DNA of 64,000 nt from JBHOQX01 sp042408595 (GTDB lineage Bacteria; Chloroflexota; Chloroflexia; Chloroflexales; Roseiflexaceae): contig JBHOQX010000104.1 of assembly GCA_042408595.1 (NCBI GenBank), forward strand, positions 103,563 to 167,562, given 5' to 3'. The notes beneath the pieces were generated by a model. The model ran no database searches and was not told the origin of the DNA. It saw only the letters and a list, made by a program, of their open reading frames with translations. Shown here one piece after another: positions 22,951-32,735 of this stretch. Both the position numbers and the translations under genes were made by a program. Each line of letters begins with the position of its first letter. The stretch's first letter is position 1.

Positions 22951-24669
22951 GTGAGCCCAAACGCGCCGGCGGCGCTGGACGGTTTCGGCGAGTTCGTCCG
23001 CGAGACGCTCGATGCCTGGAAGGTTCCGGGCATGGCGGTCGCCGTCGTCCGCGGCGGGGAGGCGATGTTCCTCGAAGGATTCGGCCAGCGCGATCGCGAG
23101 AGTGGCCTGCCGGTCACGCCGCGCACCCGCTTCGCGCTTGCGTCCGGCACCAAAGCCTTCACCACCATGGCGCTCGGCATGCTGGTGGACGATGGCCGGC
23201 TTGATTGGGACCGGCCGGTGCGGGAGTACCTGCCGTCCTTTCGCCTGCACGATCTGTTCGCGAGCGAGCGGCTCACCCCGCGCGATCTGGTGACGCACCG
23301 CGCCGGGCTGCCGCGCCACGACCTGGCCTGGTACAACGCGCCATTCGACCGGGCCGACCTGGTGCGCCGACTGCGGTTCCTCGAACCGAACAAGGACCTG
23401 CGGGCGATCTGGCAGTACCAAAATCTGATGTACATGACCGCCGGCTACCTGATCGAGCACCTTACCGGCCAGACCTGGGAGATGTTCGTCCGCGAGCGAA
23501 TCTTCGCGCCGCTCGGGATGGATGACAGCAATGTCTCGGTCGAGGACTCGCAGGCGAGCGACGACTTCGCCGTTCCCTACAAGGAAAAGGATGAGGTCAT
23601 CGCGCGCGTGCCGTTCTACCGCCAGTTCGCCGTCGGGCCGGCCGGCTCGATCAACACCTGCGCCGCCGACATGGCGCACTGGCTGCGGCTGCACCTGGGC
23701 CGTGGCGTGTTCAACGGCCGCCGCCTGATCTCCGAGGCGCAACTGCGCGACATGCACACGCCGCAGATGGTCGTCCAGCGGCCGGCGCGCTGGGCTGAGC
23801 TGCCGCATCAGAGCTACGCGCTCGGCTGGTTCGTCGAGCCCTACCGCGGCTACGACCTGCTGCACCACGGTGGCAACATCGACGGCTTCTCGACCATGAC
23901 GACGCTGATGCCGCGCGAGGGCCTGGGCGTGGTCGCGCTGGCGAACCTGGACAGTTCGCCCGCGCCGTGGATCGTCTGCCTGGGCGCGTACGACCGGCTG
24001 CTGGGCCTCGAGCCGCTGCCGTGGACGGCGCGGCACAAGGAGGAGGTTGCCGAGTACAAGGCCGCCGAGGCGAAGGGCAGGGAGACGGGCGAGGCGCAGC
24101 GCGTGGCGGACGCTCCGCCGTCGCATCCGCTGGAGGCGTACGCCGGCGAATACGAGCATCCCGGCTATGGCGTGTTGACCTTTGAGCTGCGCGATGGCGC
24201 GCTGGCGGCCCGCCTGAACGATGTCGCCTTTGCCACCCGCCACTACCACTACGATACCTTCGAACTGGCGCTTGAACAGTGGGATGTGCGCCTGCTGGCC
24301 ACGTTCGCGGCTAACGCCCGCGGCGACATCGAGACGGTCAGCGCGCCGTTCGAGCCGACCGTGCGCGACATCGTCTTCGCCCGGCGGCCTGACCGCACCC
24401 TGCGCGACCCGGCGGCGCTCCGGCGCTTCACCGGCGAGTACGAGGTGCTCGGCAGGCCGCTGAGCATCCTGCTGATCGGCGACACGACGCTGGTGGCCCG
24501 ACTGCCCGGCCAGCCGGAGGTCGAGCTTGTGCCCCGGCGCGGCGCGGAGTTTCTGGTCAAGGGCATCTCCGGCTTCTCGGTCGAGTTTGTCGAGCAGGAC
24601 GGTGCGGTGGTCGAGGTGCGCATCACGCAGGCCGGCAGCACCTTCACGGCGAAGCGGCGCCCGGGCTGA
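22951..24669 (+). CDS. serine hydrolase, class C beta-lactamase fold, with C-terminal DUF3471-like domain
   Basis: This 572-residue protein has the class C/penicillin-binding signature: SGTK (Ser 65, Lys 68), YQN (Tyr 156, Asn 158) and HHGGNIDGF as the third motif. A C-terminal beta domain (about 390-572) with ALAGEY-like repeats (YAGEYEHPGYG, FTGEYEVLG) resembles DUF3471/lipocalin-like tails of this family. No signal peptide is visible, so it is probably cytoplasmic. It is more likely an esterase or D-amino-acid peptidase than a lactamase. GAGGT lies 7 bases before the GTG start. Confidence 0.88.
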   Translation: MSPNAPAALDGFGEFVRETLDAWKVPGMAVAVVRGGEAMFLEGFGQRDRESGLPVTPRTRFALASGTKAFTTMALGMLVDDGRLDWDRPVREYLPSFRLHDLFASERLTPRDLVTHRAGLPRHDLAWYNAPFDRADLVRRLRFLEPNKDLRAIWQYQNLMYMTAGYLIEHLTGQTWEMFVRERIFAPLGMDDSNVSVEDSQASDDFAVPYKEKDEVIARVPFYRQFAVGPAGSINTCAADMAHWLRLHLGRGVFNGRRLISEAQLRDMHTPQMVVQRPARWAELPHQSYALGWFVEPYRGYDLLHHGGNIDGFSTMTTLMPREGLGVVALANLDSSPAPWIVCLGAYDRLLGLEPLPWTARHKEEVAEYKAAEAKGRETGEAQRVADAPPSHPLEAYAGEYEHPGYGVLTFELRDGALAARLNDVAFATRHYHYDTFELALEQWDVRLLATFAANARGDIETVSAPFEPTVRDIVFARRPDRTLRDPAALRRFTGEYEVLGRPLSILLIGDTTLVARLPGQPEVELVPRRGAEFLVKGISGFSVEFVEQDGAVVEVRITQAGSTFTAKRRPG

Positions 24670-24724
24670 CGATGGACTGCGTGCCCGTCGGGGAAACCTG
24701 TCGTGGCACACCAGGAGAAGCAAG

Positions 24725-26344
24725 ATGGCGACACCGCTGACCGCGCGCCCGGAGTGGCGCGCGCTTGAGGCGCATCACCGGCAGATCGGGGGCGCGCACC
24801 TGCGCGACCTGTTCGCCGCCGACCCGGGGCGTGGCGAGCGCATGGCCGCCGAGGCCGCCGGGCTGTACCTCGACTACTCCAAGCATCGCGTGACCGACGA
24901 GACGCTGCGGCTGCTTGTCGCTCTGGCCGAGGCCTGTGGCCTGCCGGAGCGCCGCGACGCGATGTTCCGCGGCGAGAAGATCAACGTTACCGAGGGTCGG
25001 GCGGTGCTCCATGTCGCCCTGCGCGCCCCGCGCGGCGCGACGATCCTGGTGGACGGCCAGAACGTCGTGCCGGATGTCCATGCCGTGCTCGACCGGATGG
25101 CCGCCTTCGCCGGGCAGGTGCGCGGCGGCGCGTGGCGCGGCTTCACCGGCGCGCCGATCCGCACCATCGTCAACATCGGCATCGGCGGCTCCGACCTGGG
25201 GCCGGTGATGGCCTACGAGGCGCTGCGGCACTACAGCGACCGCTCGCTGACTTTTCGCTTCGTCTCGAACGTGGACGGCACCGACTTCGCCGAGGCCACG
25301 CGCGACCTCGACCCGGCGGCGACACTGTTTATCATTGCTTCGAAGACCTTCACCACGCTTGAAACGATGACCAACGCCCGCACCGCCCGGCAGTGGCTGG
25401 TCGGCGCGCTCGGCGACGAGGCGGCGGTCGCCCGGCACTTCGTGGCGGTCTCGACCGCCGCGGAGAAGGTGCGGGCATTCGGCATCGACACCGCCAACAT
25501 GTTCGGCTTCTGGGATTGGGTCGGCGGGCGCTATTCGATGGATTCGGCGATCGGCCTCTCGACCATGATCGCGATCGGCCCGGAGCGGTTCCACGACATG
25601 CTGGCCGGCTTCCGTGCGATGGACGAGCACTTCCGCACCGCGCCGCTCGCCGCCAACCTGCCGGTGCTGATGGGGCTACTCGGCGTCTGGTACGCCGATT
25701 TCTTCGGCGCGGAGACGGTGGCCGTGCTGCCCTACGACCAGTATCTCCGGCGCTTCCCGGCCTACCTCCAACAACTGACGATGGAGAGCAACGGCAAGTC
25801 GGTCACGCTCGACGGCACGCAGGTCGATTATCAGACCGGCGCGATCTACTGGGGCGAGCCGGGCACGAACGGCCAGCATTCGTTTTACCAGCTCATCCAT
25901 CAGGGGACAAAGCTCGTTCCGTGCGATTTCATCGGCTTCTGCCAGAGCCTGAACCCGCTCGGCGATCACCACGACCTGTTGATGTCCAACGTCTTCGCCC
26001 AGGCCGAGGCGCTGGCGTTCGGCAAGACGGCCGACGAGGTGCGCGCCGAGGGCGTGCCGGAAGCGCTCGTGCCGCACAAGACCTTCCCCGGCAACCGGCC
26101 GTCGAGCACCATCCTGGCGGAGCGGCTCACCCCGGCGACGCTCGGCAGCCTGGTGGCGCTGTACGAGCACGCCGTGTTCACGCAGGGCGTGATCTGGAAC
26201 ATCGACTCGTTCGACCAGTGGGGTGTCGAGCTGGGCAAGGTGCTGGCGCAGCGGATCGTGCCGGAGCTGTCGGGCGGCGGCGAGCTGCGCCACGACAGCT
26301 CGACGAACACGCTGATCCGGCGGTATCGGCGCCTGAAGAGGTGA
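24725..26344 (+). CDS. pgi: glucose-6-phosphate isomerase
   Basis: This cytoplasmic enzyme interconverts glucose-6-phosphate and fructose-6-phosphate. The 539-residue length and motifs fit the long bacterial form: IGIGGSDLGPVMAYEAL, FVSNVDGTD, IIASKTFTTLET, FGFWDWVGGRYS, LTMESNGKSV, HQGTKLVPCDFIGF and FDQWGVELGK. AGGAG lies 7 bases before the ATG. It starts a run of four sugar-phosphate genes on the same strand. Confidence 0.97.
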   Translation: MATPLTARPEWRALEAHHRQIGGAHLRDLFAADPGRGERMAAEAAGLYLDYSKHRVTDETLRLLVALAEACGLPERRDAMFRGEKINVTEGRAVLHVALRAPRGATILVDGQNVVPDVHAVLDRMAAFAGQVRGGAWRGFTGAPIRTIVNIGIGGSDLGPVMAYEALRHYSDRSLTFRFVSNVDGTDFAEATRDLDPAATLFIIASKTFTTLETMTNARTARQWLVGALGDEAAVARHFVAVSTAAEKVRAFGIDTANMFGFWDWVGGRYSMDSAIGLSTMIAIGPERFHDMLAGFRAMDEHFRTAPLAANLPVLMGLLGVWYADFFGAETVAVLPYDQYLRRFPAYLQQLTMESNGKSVTLDGTQVDYQTGAIYWGEPGTNGQHSFYQLIHQGTKLVPCDFIGFCQSLNPLGDHHDLLMSNVFAQAEALAFGKTADEVRAEGVPEALVPHKTFPGNRPSSTILAERLTPATLGSLVALYEHAVFTQGVIWNIDSFDQWGVELGKVLAQRIVPELSGGGELRHDSSTNTLIRRYRRLKR

Positions 26345-26371
26345 GCGGGAGACGGAGATGGGGATACGGCG

Positions 26372-27097
26372 ATGACACCACCTGACATAACCATCGCCCC
26401 GGATGCCGAGGGGCTGCGTGTGGCCGCCGCGGAGCAGTTCGTTGCGCTGGCCGCAGCGGCGGTCGCCGCCCGCGGTGTCTTCACCGTCGCGCTGGCCGGC
26501 GGCGGCACGCCCCGCCCGGTCTACGAACTGCTGGCGACCGAACCGTTCGCCCGGCGGGTGGACTGGCCGCGCGTCCACGTCTTCTTCGGCGACGAGCGCT
26601 GTGTCGGCCCGGACGACCCGCAGAGCAACTACCGCATGGCCCGCGAGGCGCTGCTGTCGCGGGTGTCGCTGCCGGCGGCGAACGTCCACCGCATCCGCGG
26701 CGAGGAACCGCCGGAGCTGGCCGCGTTGGCCTACGAGCTGGAGCTACGGGCCTTTTTTCGCACCGAGAGGCCCCCGGCCCTCGACCTGATCTGGCTCGGT
26801 ATGGGCGAGAATGGCCACACCGCGTCCCTGTTCCCGGGAACGGCGGCCCTGCGGGAGCGCGCGCGCTGGGTGGTTGCGCAGTATGTCGAGGTGGTGGGAA
26901 GCTGGCGGGTCACCTTCACCCTGCCGCTGATCAACGCGGCGCGCGAGGCGGCGTTTCTGGTCGAGGGTGTGGGCAAGGCCGCGACGCTGCGGCGGGTGCT
27001 GCGCGGCCCATACCAGCCGGACGTGCTCCCGGCGCAACTGGTGCGGCCGGCCGGGCGGCTGCGCTGGCTGGTGGACGCGGCAGCAAATGGTGCATAG
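26372..27097 (+). CDS. pgl: 6-phosphogluconolactonase
   Basis: The 241-residue product belongs to the DevB/Pgl family: LAGGGTPRPVYELL, VHVFFGDERCVGPDDPQSNYRM, IRGEEPP and LIWLGMGENGHTASLFPG. It hydrolyses 6-phosphogluconolactone in the oxidative pentose-phosphate pathway. Only 27 bases separate it from pgi. Glucose-6-phosphate dehydrogenase and 6-phosphogluconate dehydrogenase are not in the window. Confidence 0.95.
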   Translation: MTPPDITIAPDAEGLRVAAAEQFVALAAAAVAARGVFTVALAGGGTPRPVYELLATEPFARRVDWPRVHVFFGDERCVGPDDPQSNYRMAREALLSRVSLPAANVHRIRGEEPPELAALAYELELRAFFRTERPPALDLIWLGMGENGHTASLFPGTAALRERARWVVAQYVEVVGSWRVTFTLPLINAAREAAFLVEGVGKAATLRRVLRGPYQPDVLPAQLVRPAGRLRWLVDAAANGA

Positions 27098-27155
27098 CCA
27101 CGCCTTCGCGTCACACCTCCCGATCGCGCACGTGCTATCAAATGAGGATTCAGGC

Positions 27156-27857
27156 ATGGCAGATCCGCAGGCGGCGTACAAGCAGGAGGCCGGCGAGCGC
27201 GCAGCGGCGCTGGTCCAGCCAGGCATGGCCGTCGGGCTGGGCACCGGCAGCACGGCGATCTTCGCGACGCGCCGCATCGCCGAGCGGCTGCGCGCCGGCG
27301 AGCTGCCGGGCATGACCGGCTACCCGACCTCGGAGCGGGTGCGCGCCGAGGCGCTGCGGCTCGGCATCCCGCTGCTGCCGGACGACCTGCCGCGCCCACT
27401 CGACCTGACGATCGACGGCGCGGACGAGGCCGACCCGGCGCTGAACCTGATCAAGGGCGGCGGCGGGGCGCTGCTGCGCGAGAAGATCGCGGCCCAGGCC
27501 AGCCGGCGGGTGGTGATCGTGGTCGATGAGACCAAGCTGTCGGAACGGCTCGGCACACGCCGCGCGCTGCCGGTCGAGGTCGTGCCGTTCGGCTGGCGCT
27601 CGCAGGCGCGCTTTTTGGAGGAGGCCGGCGCGCGAGTGGCGCTGCGCGCGGGCGCCGACGGCGCGCCGTTCACGACCGACCAGGAGAATTATGTGCTCGA
27701 CTGCGCCTTCGGGCCGATCCTCGACCCGGTGGGGCTGGCGGCCCGCCTCGGCCAGCGGGCGGGGATCGTCGCGCACGGCCTGTTCCTCGGTCTGGCGACC
27801 GATCTGATTGTGGCCGGGCCGGAGGGGGTGCGCGTGGTAAAGCGGGAGGACGGGTGA
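27156..27857 (+). CDS. rpiA: ribose-5-phosphate isomerase A
   Basis: The 233-residue product has the RpiA signatures GLGTGSTA, TSERVRAEA, LTIDGADEADPALNLIKGGGGALLREK (metal-free active site with Asp and Lys), VVDETKLSERLG and the NYVLDC segment. It interconverts ribose-5-phosphate and ribulose-5-phosphate in the cytoplasm. GAGG lies upstream of the ATG and the gene begins 58 bases after pgl. Confidence 0.96.
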   Translation: MADPQAAYKQEAGERAAALVQPGMAVGLGTGSTAIFATRRIAERLRAGELPGMTGYPTSERVRAEALRLGIPLLPDDLPRPLDLTIDGADEADPALNLIKGGGGALLREKIAAQASRRVVIVVDETKLSERLGTRRALPVEVVPFGWRSQARFLEEAGARVALRAGADGAPFTTDQENYVLDCAFGPILDPVGLAARLGQRAGIVAHGLFLGLATDLIVAGPEGVRVVKREDG

Positions 27858-27934
27858 TTGGGGATGACTGTCGAGGGTCGAGGGTTCAGCTTTCCAGTTC
27901 TGAGCGGTTCCTGCATATCCCGGAGCATACCACC

Positions 27935-28987
27935 ATGCCCATCACACACGACGCATGGGGCGTAACCGGCGACGGGGCGCCGATCGCACGCTACACGCTG
28001 GCGAACGGCGATCTCCGCGCTCAGATCATCACCTACGGCGGCATCATCACGTCGCTGCACGCGCCGGACCGGCGCGGCGAGCCGGGCGAGGTGACGCTGG
28101 GCTTTGACACGCTCGCGCCCTACCTGGGGCGGCACCCCTACTTCGGCGCGATATGCGGGCGCTACGCCAACCGCATCGCCGGCGGGCGCTTCACGCTCGA
28201 CGGCGTGACCTACACGCTGGCGCGCAACAACGGGCCGAACGCGCTCCACGGCGGCCTGCGCGGCTTCGACCGCCAGGTGTGGCGGGCGGAGGCGGGCGAG
28301 ATCGGCGGCGCGCCGGCGCTGTCGCTCCAGCTCACCAGCCCGGACGGCGATGAGGGCTACCCTGGCACGCTGGATGTCACGGTTGTCTACACCCTGACCG
28401 GCGCGAACGAGCTGCGGATCGACTACACCGCGACGACCGACCGGGCGACGGTGCTGAACCTGACGAACCACACCTATTTCAACCTGGCCGGCACGGGCGA
28501 TGTGCTCGGTCACCTGCTGCAACTCGACGCCGATCTCTTTCTGCCAACCGACGCGACCCAGATCCCGACCGGCGAGCTGCGTCCGGTGCGCGGCACGCCG
28601 ATGGACTTCACCGCGCCGGCGGCGATCGGGGCGCGCCTGTCCTCGGACGACCCGCAGATCGGCTACGGCAACGGCGGCTACGACCATACCTGGGTGGTGC
28701 GGCGCGACGGGCCGGGCCTGGTGCGGGCGGCGCGCGTGGTCGAGTCGCGCTCGGGCCGGGTGCTGGAGGCGTTCACCACCGAGCCGGGCGTGCACCTCTA
28801 CACCGGCAACAACCTCGACGGCAGCATTCGCGGGCGCAACGGACAGACGTACCCGAAATACGCCGCGCTCTGCCTGGAAGCTCAGCACTTCCCCGACTCG
28901 CCGAACCACCCGGAGTTCCCGACAACCGTCCTGCGGCCCGGCGAGACCTACCGGCAGACGACGGTGTATCGGTTTGATGTGGAGTGA
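27935..28987 (+). CDS. galM: galactose mutarotase (aldose 1-epimerase)
   Basis: The 350-residue product has the family landmarks ITYGGIITSL, GRYANRIAGGRF, NNGPNALHGG, NLTNHTYFNLAG (catalytic His) and CLEAQHFPDSPNHPEF (catalytic Glu). It interconverts alpha and beta anomers of hexoses. It is cytoplasmic, with no signal peptide. GGAG lies 9 bases before the ATG. Its position after rpiA fits a hexose-entry and pentose-phosphate cluster. Confidence 0.95.
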   Translation: MPITHDAWGVTGDGAPIARYTLANGDLRAQIITYGGIITSLHAPDRRGEPGEVTLGFDTLAPYLGRHPYFGAICGRYANRIAGGRFTLDGVTYTLARNNGPNALHGGLRGFDRQVWRAEAGEIGGAPALSLQLTSPDGDEGYPGTLDVTVVYTLTGANELRIDYTATTDRATVLNLTNHTYFNLAGTGDVLGHLLQLDADLFLPTDATQIPTGELRPVRGTPMDFTAPAAIGARLSSDDPQIGYGNGGYDHTWVVRRDGPGLVRAARVVESRSGRVLEAFTTEPGVHLYTGNNLDGSIRGRNGQTYPKYAALCLEAQHFPDSPNHPEFPTTVLRPGETYRQTTVYRFDVE

Positions 28988-29376
28988 CGGTCGGCGTCGG
29001 AACGACGGTCGTACTTCCGTGGGTGCCGCGCCCCAACGTTCAATGGCAGGGGTCGGCGCGTCCTTGCCCCCGCTCCCGCACATAGCGGCAGGGGCGGCAT
29101 GCGGGCGCGCTTCATTCCCCCTCGCTTGGGTGGGCGCGGCGGGGATTCGCCCCTCCCAGACCCCTTCGTGGGCGCGCCCGCGCGAACAGGAACCCCGTGC
29201 GCCGGTGATCACCGGACCTTCCTCGGCTGGTCGCTGGTCGGGGAGATCGAGCATCGCCCCTGGATGGCGGGCCACCCGCAAACGAGCAGGCGACTGTACA
29301 AACTGCACGGATCGGAGGCACAAACGTCGTACACTTTGACCGACGAAAAACGGCGGGGCCCGCGCACTCGGCGCGG
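28988..29376. other. non-coding GC-rich spacer
   Basis: About 390 bases between galM and the glnA promoter contain no convincing gene. A perfect 14-base palindrome, CCGGTGATCACCGG, lies near 29202-29215. Short inverted GC-rich motifs (GGCGCGCCC) give it the look of dispersed repeat sequence rather than decayed coding sequence. Confidence 0.5.
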
Positions 29377-29382
29377 TATAAT
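29377..29382 (+). promoter_or_regulatory. -10 box (TATAAT) of glnA
   Basis: A perfect TATAAT lies 24 bases before the first glnA ATG. A TTGACC at 29336 is too far (35 bases) to be its -35 box. Confidence 0.5.
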
Positions 29383-29406
29383 CGCGCCGTTGCCGAAGAG
29401 ACCGTT

Positions 29407-30855
29407 ATGGAGGGCAAGCCTACTATCATGACAACCACACCGCTGCGCGACTTCCTCGAGATCCCGTACGACCAGCTCGAGGAGCTGAACCTCGAATCCA
29501 AGGCCAGGCGCCTGGCCCGCACCCCCGCCGACGTCATCCAGGAGGAGCGTATGCGCTACCTCGGCGACGAGAAGCGCATCAAGGCCGTGACCGTCTGCTT
29601 CTCCGACCTGGAGGGCCGGCTCCACATGCTGGACTACGACAAGAAGTTCCTGCTGAAGTCGGCGGACAACCTGACGTTCGACGGCTCGTCCATTCGCGGC
29701 TTCTCGCGCCAGGCCGAGAGCGACCTGCGGCTGGCGATCGACTGGGCGGCCTTCTACTGGCTGCCGGCGGATGTCTTCGGCCCCGGCAAGGTGCTGGTCT
29801 TCGGCGATGTGCTGGAGAAGGACGGCTCGCCCTACCCGGCCGACATGCGCGCCCGGCTGAAGGCTTACACCAGGGAGCTGTACGAGAAGCAGGGGCTCAC
29901 CTGCAACGCCGCTAACGAGATCGAAGGCTTCCTGTTCAAGGGGCGGCACGCCGAGCAGCGCTACCGCGATACCGGCGCGTTCGAGTTCGTCAGCAGCGGC
30001 GGCTACTACCACTCCCTGCCGGGCGACCCGCTGCGCAGCTTCATCGACCGGGCGGCCGAGGTGCAGCGGGCCATGGGCTTCGCCAACGAGAAGGATCACC
30101 CGGAGGTCGCCCCGGCGCAGTTCGAGATGAACTACTCGTACACCGAGGCGTCGGTCGCCGCCGACCAGATTCTGCTCTACAAGCTGATCTGCCGGCAGGT
30201 GGCGCAGCAGCTTGACATGACCGCCAGCTTCCTGCCGAAGCCGGTGAACGGGGTGAACGGCAACGGCATGCACACCAACCTGTCGGTCGCGCGCGATGGC
30301 AAGAACGCCTTCTACAGCGCCGGCGGGGCCGAAGGCCTGTCCGACATGGCCTGGCAGTTCATCGACCGCATCCTGACCAGCGCGAACGATATCTGCCTGA
30401 TTTTGAACTCGAGCGTGAACGCCTACCGCCGGCTCGATCCGCACTTCGAGGCACCGAACGAGATCAAAGCGTCGCCGGTGGACCGCGGCTCGATGGTGCG
30501 CATCCCGATCGGCAACGAGCGCTCCGCCCGCATCGAGGTGCGCTCGGTCGCGCCGGACGCCAACCCGTACATCGTGATGTACGCGCTGCTCCGCACCGGT
30601 CTGGAGGGCCCGATCGCCCCCGGCGTGCGCGAGCAGGAGCGCTTCCTGCCGGATAACATCTACACGGCGATCGAGAACTTCCGCGCGAGCGAGCACACGG
30701 CGCGGCTCCTCGGCGAAGAGGTGCGCGACAAGTTCGCCGAGCTGAAGCAGGCCTCGGCGGACCGCTGCCCGCGCCTGCTCGGGACGCTGATCAAGCGGGC
30801 GGAGATTCAGTTCCACCACGAGGTGACCAACCAAAGCCTCTGGAGCCGGTTCTAA
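29407..30855 (+). CDS. glnA: glutamine synthetase, type I
   Basis: This enzyme makes glutamine from glutamate, ammonia and ATP. The 482-residue product carries LTFDGSSIRGF (substrate/latch region), NEIEGFLF, PAQFEMNYSY, MTASFLPKPVNGVNGNGMHTNLSV, NSSVNAYRRLDPHFEAP and RIEVRSVAPDANPY, all hallmarks of the catalytic beta-grasp and barrel domains. An N-terminal extension of about 45 residues precedes the usual start. An ATG at 29428 after GGAGGG is an alternative start. It is followed by a decayed peptidase fragment. Confidence 0.95.
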   Translation: MEGKPTIMTTTPLRDFLEIPYDQLEELNLESKARRLARTPADVIQEERMRYLGDEKRIKAVTVCFSDLEGRLHMLDYDKKFLLKSADNLTFDGSSIRGFSRQAESDLRLAIDWAAFYWLPADVFGPGKVLVFGDVLEKDGSPYPADMRARLKAYTRELYEKQGLTCNAANEIEGFLFKGRHAEQRYRDTGAFEFVSSGGYYHSLPGDPLRSFIDRAAEVQRAMGFANEKDHPEVAPAQFEMNYSYTEASVAADQILLYKLICRQVAQQLDMTASFLPKPVNGVNGNGMHTNLSVARDGKNAFYSAGGAEGLSDMAWQFIDRILTSANDICLILNSSVNAYRRLDPHFEAPNEIKASPVDRGSMVRIPIGNERSARIEVRSVAPDANPYIVMYALLRTGLEGPIAPGVREQERFLPDNIYTAIENFRASEHTARLLGEEVRDKFAELKQASADRCPRLLGTLIKRAEIQFHHEVTNQSLWSRF

Positions 30856-30949
30856 GCCGCCCGTTGCGTGGGGGCCGTGGGCGCAGGCTCCAGGATGCGA
30901 TCGCTCCGCGGCCGGCGGCGGTTCTGCCGCCCTGGCCGTGGAGCGATGG

Positions 30950-31373
30950 GAGCGTCCCCTTCTCCCCGCGCGCCAAGATCAGCATGCGGCTCGTGCCGGA
31001 CCAGGAGCCGCACGCGATCGCCCGGCTGTTCGAGGCGTACGTCCGCGCCATCGCCCCGCCGACCGTCGAGGTGGATGTGGCGCTGCTCGGCGCGGCCCGT
31101 CCGGCGCTGGTGGCGCGGGATTCGCCCGCGGTGCGGGCGGCGGCCCGGGCCTACCGGGAGACCTTCGGCGCGCCCCCGCTCTTTCTGCGCGGTGGCGGCT
31201 CCCTGCCGATCGTGCCCGACCTGATCGACACACTCGGTTGCCCGATCGTCATGATCGGCTTCGGGCTGCCGGACGACAACGTCCACGCGCCGAACGAGAA
31301 ACTGCACCTGCCGAATTTCTACGGCGGGATCGAGATGGGGATTCGGTATTTGGCGCTGCTGGCGAGGGAGTAG
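30950..31373 (+). pseudogene. C-terminal fragment of an M20 family peptidase
   Basis: The frame encodes AKISMRLVPDQEPHAIARLF, then a dimerisation-domain-like stretch and VMIGFGLPDDNVHAPNEKLHLP ending in a final helix. This is the second half of an M20/ArgE/DapE-type dipeptidase. The N-terminal catalytic half, with its metal-binding His and Asp, is missing; glnA ends about 95 bases upstream. The frame is open from 30864, but the first residues are not M20-like. I read it as a truncated remnant. Confidence 0.7.
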
Positions 31374-31459
31374 ACCGACGAAGGCCGAACGACCACCGAC
31401 TACCGACCGAGCAAGAAACCTCAGAACTCAGCTCTCGACCTCCGTCCACCGTCCTTCCC

Positions 31460-32561
31460 TCACCGCTTCCGGTCGCGCGCCCGGTCCTGCTCCGCCTCGC
31501 GCGCCAGGCCGCGCCGCAGGAAGGCCAGCACCGCCGTCTCTTCGGCGTCGAGCCCCTCAACCGACTCGGCCAACTCTTCCTCTGTGCGCTGGGTGAGCAT
31601 CTCGATCAGCGAGCCTTCGAGATAGGCGCTGATCACATCGGGATGGATGTAGCACTTCCGGCAGACCGACGGCGTGTTGCCCAGGCGCTCCGCCACCCGC
31701 TCGACCGCCGCGACAACCTTCCTGCGCGCCTCCATGTCTTTGTCGAATGCGCCCATCTCCTGCAGCGCTAGCGACGCGAGCACCGTGCCGGCCCAGGTGC
31801 AGAAGTCCTTCGCGGTGAAGTATTCGCCGGTGATTTCACGGAGATACTCGTTCACATCGGCGGAATCGATCGTCTGCCGGTTGCCTTCGTCATCGATGTA
31901 CTGAAACAACTCGTAGCCGGGCAGATCGCGGCATTGCTTGACGATCCGCGCCAGTCGTCGGTCGCGCACGCTGATCTCGTGTTTGACGCCGCTTTTTCCA
32001 CGAAAGGCAAAACGAACGCTCGAACCGTCGATCTGCACATGTTTGTCGCGCATTATCGTCAGACCGTACGATTTGTTGGATTTCGCGTATGTGTCGTTGC
32101 CGGCACGGATGAGCGTGGTCTCCAGCAGGCGCACCACAGTGGCCAGCACCTTCTGGCGCGGCAGGCCGGGCAGCGCCAGGTCGTGCGCGACGCGGGCGCG
32201 GATGGCCGGCAGCGCCCGGCCGAAAGCGAGCATGCGGTCGTACTTGGTCTCATCGCGCACCTGGCGCCCGCGCGGGTGGTAGCGGTACTGCTTGCGGCCG
32301 CGCGCGTCGCGCCCGGAGGCCTGCAGGTGGCCGCGCGGGTCGGGGCAGATCAGATGTCGGTGTAGGCCGGCGGGATGGCGAGCGCGTGGATGCGCGTCAG
32401 CACCGATTCGTCGGTGATCTCGCGCCCCTGCGGGTCGAAGTATACGAAGCCATCGCCGCGCCGCTCGCGGCGGATGCCGGGGCGTGAGTCGCTGACATAC
32501 CGCAGTCCGGCGGTCCGCGCCGCGTCAGCGGGTGAGATTCGTAGGCTGGCGTGTCTACCAT
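31460..32561 (-). pseudogene. DNA topoisomerase IB (poxvirus type), frameshifted
   Basis: The main frame (31460-32260) carries the catalytic domain of a bacterial topoisomerase IB with DETKYDRMLAFGRALP, RVRDRR-like and KDFCTWAGTVLAS segments. Upstream, another frame encodes the N-terminal domain: AGLRYVSDSRPGIRR, VYFDPQGRE and IPPAYTDI, which meets a TGA at 32350-32352. A single inserted G there would restore DIWICPDPRGHLQASGRD and join the halves. The first few codons also appear out of frame, and no clean start is seen. It is a disrupted gene or contains a base-calling error. Confidence 0.7.
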
Positions 32562-32735
32562 GGCATTCCGGAACCGGCAGATAGGCGACCGCAGCGCGCT
32601 ATGGCCGCCGCCGTGCGGCATCGTGCTGGGTTCTCGTCCGTTGCTTCCCCGCCTGGCACGTTCCGTGCCATCGTGTGCCCCCGCAAGACGGAATCGCCGC
32701 CCGGGCGTGGTTTAGTCTCTAGGAGAAAGAACGCC

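Noticed and set aside
22717..24723. Continuation of the aminotransferase reading frame far upstream on the minus strand
   Set aside because: The aminotransferase has a good start at 22716; the extension is antisense to the serine hydrolase and has no family features.
29336..29382. TTGACC as a -35 box for glnA
   Set aside because: It is 35 bases from the TATAAT, twice the usual spacing.
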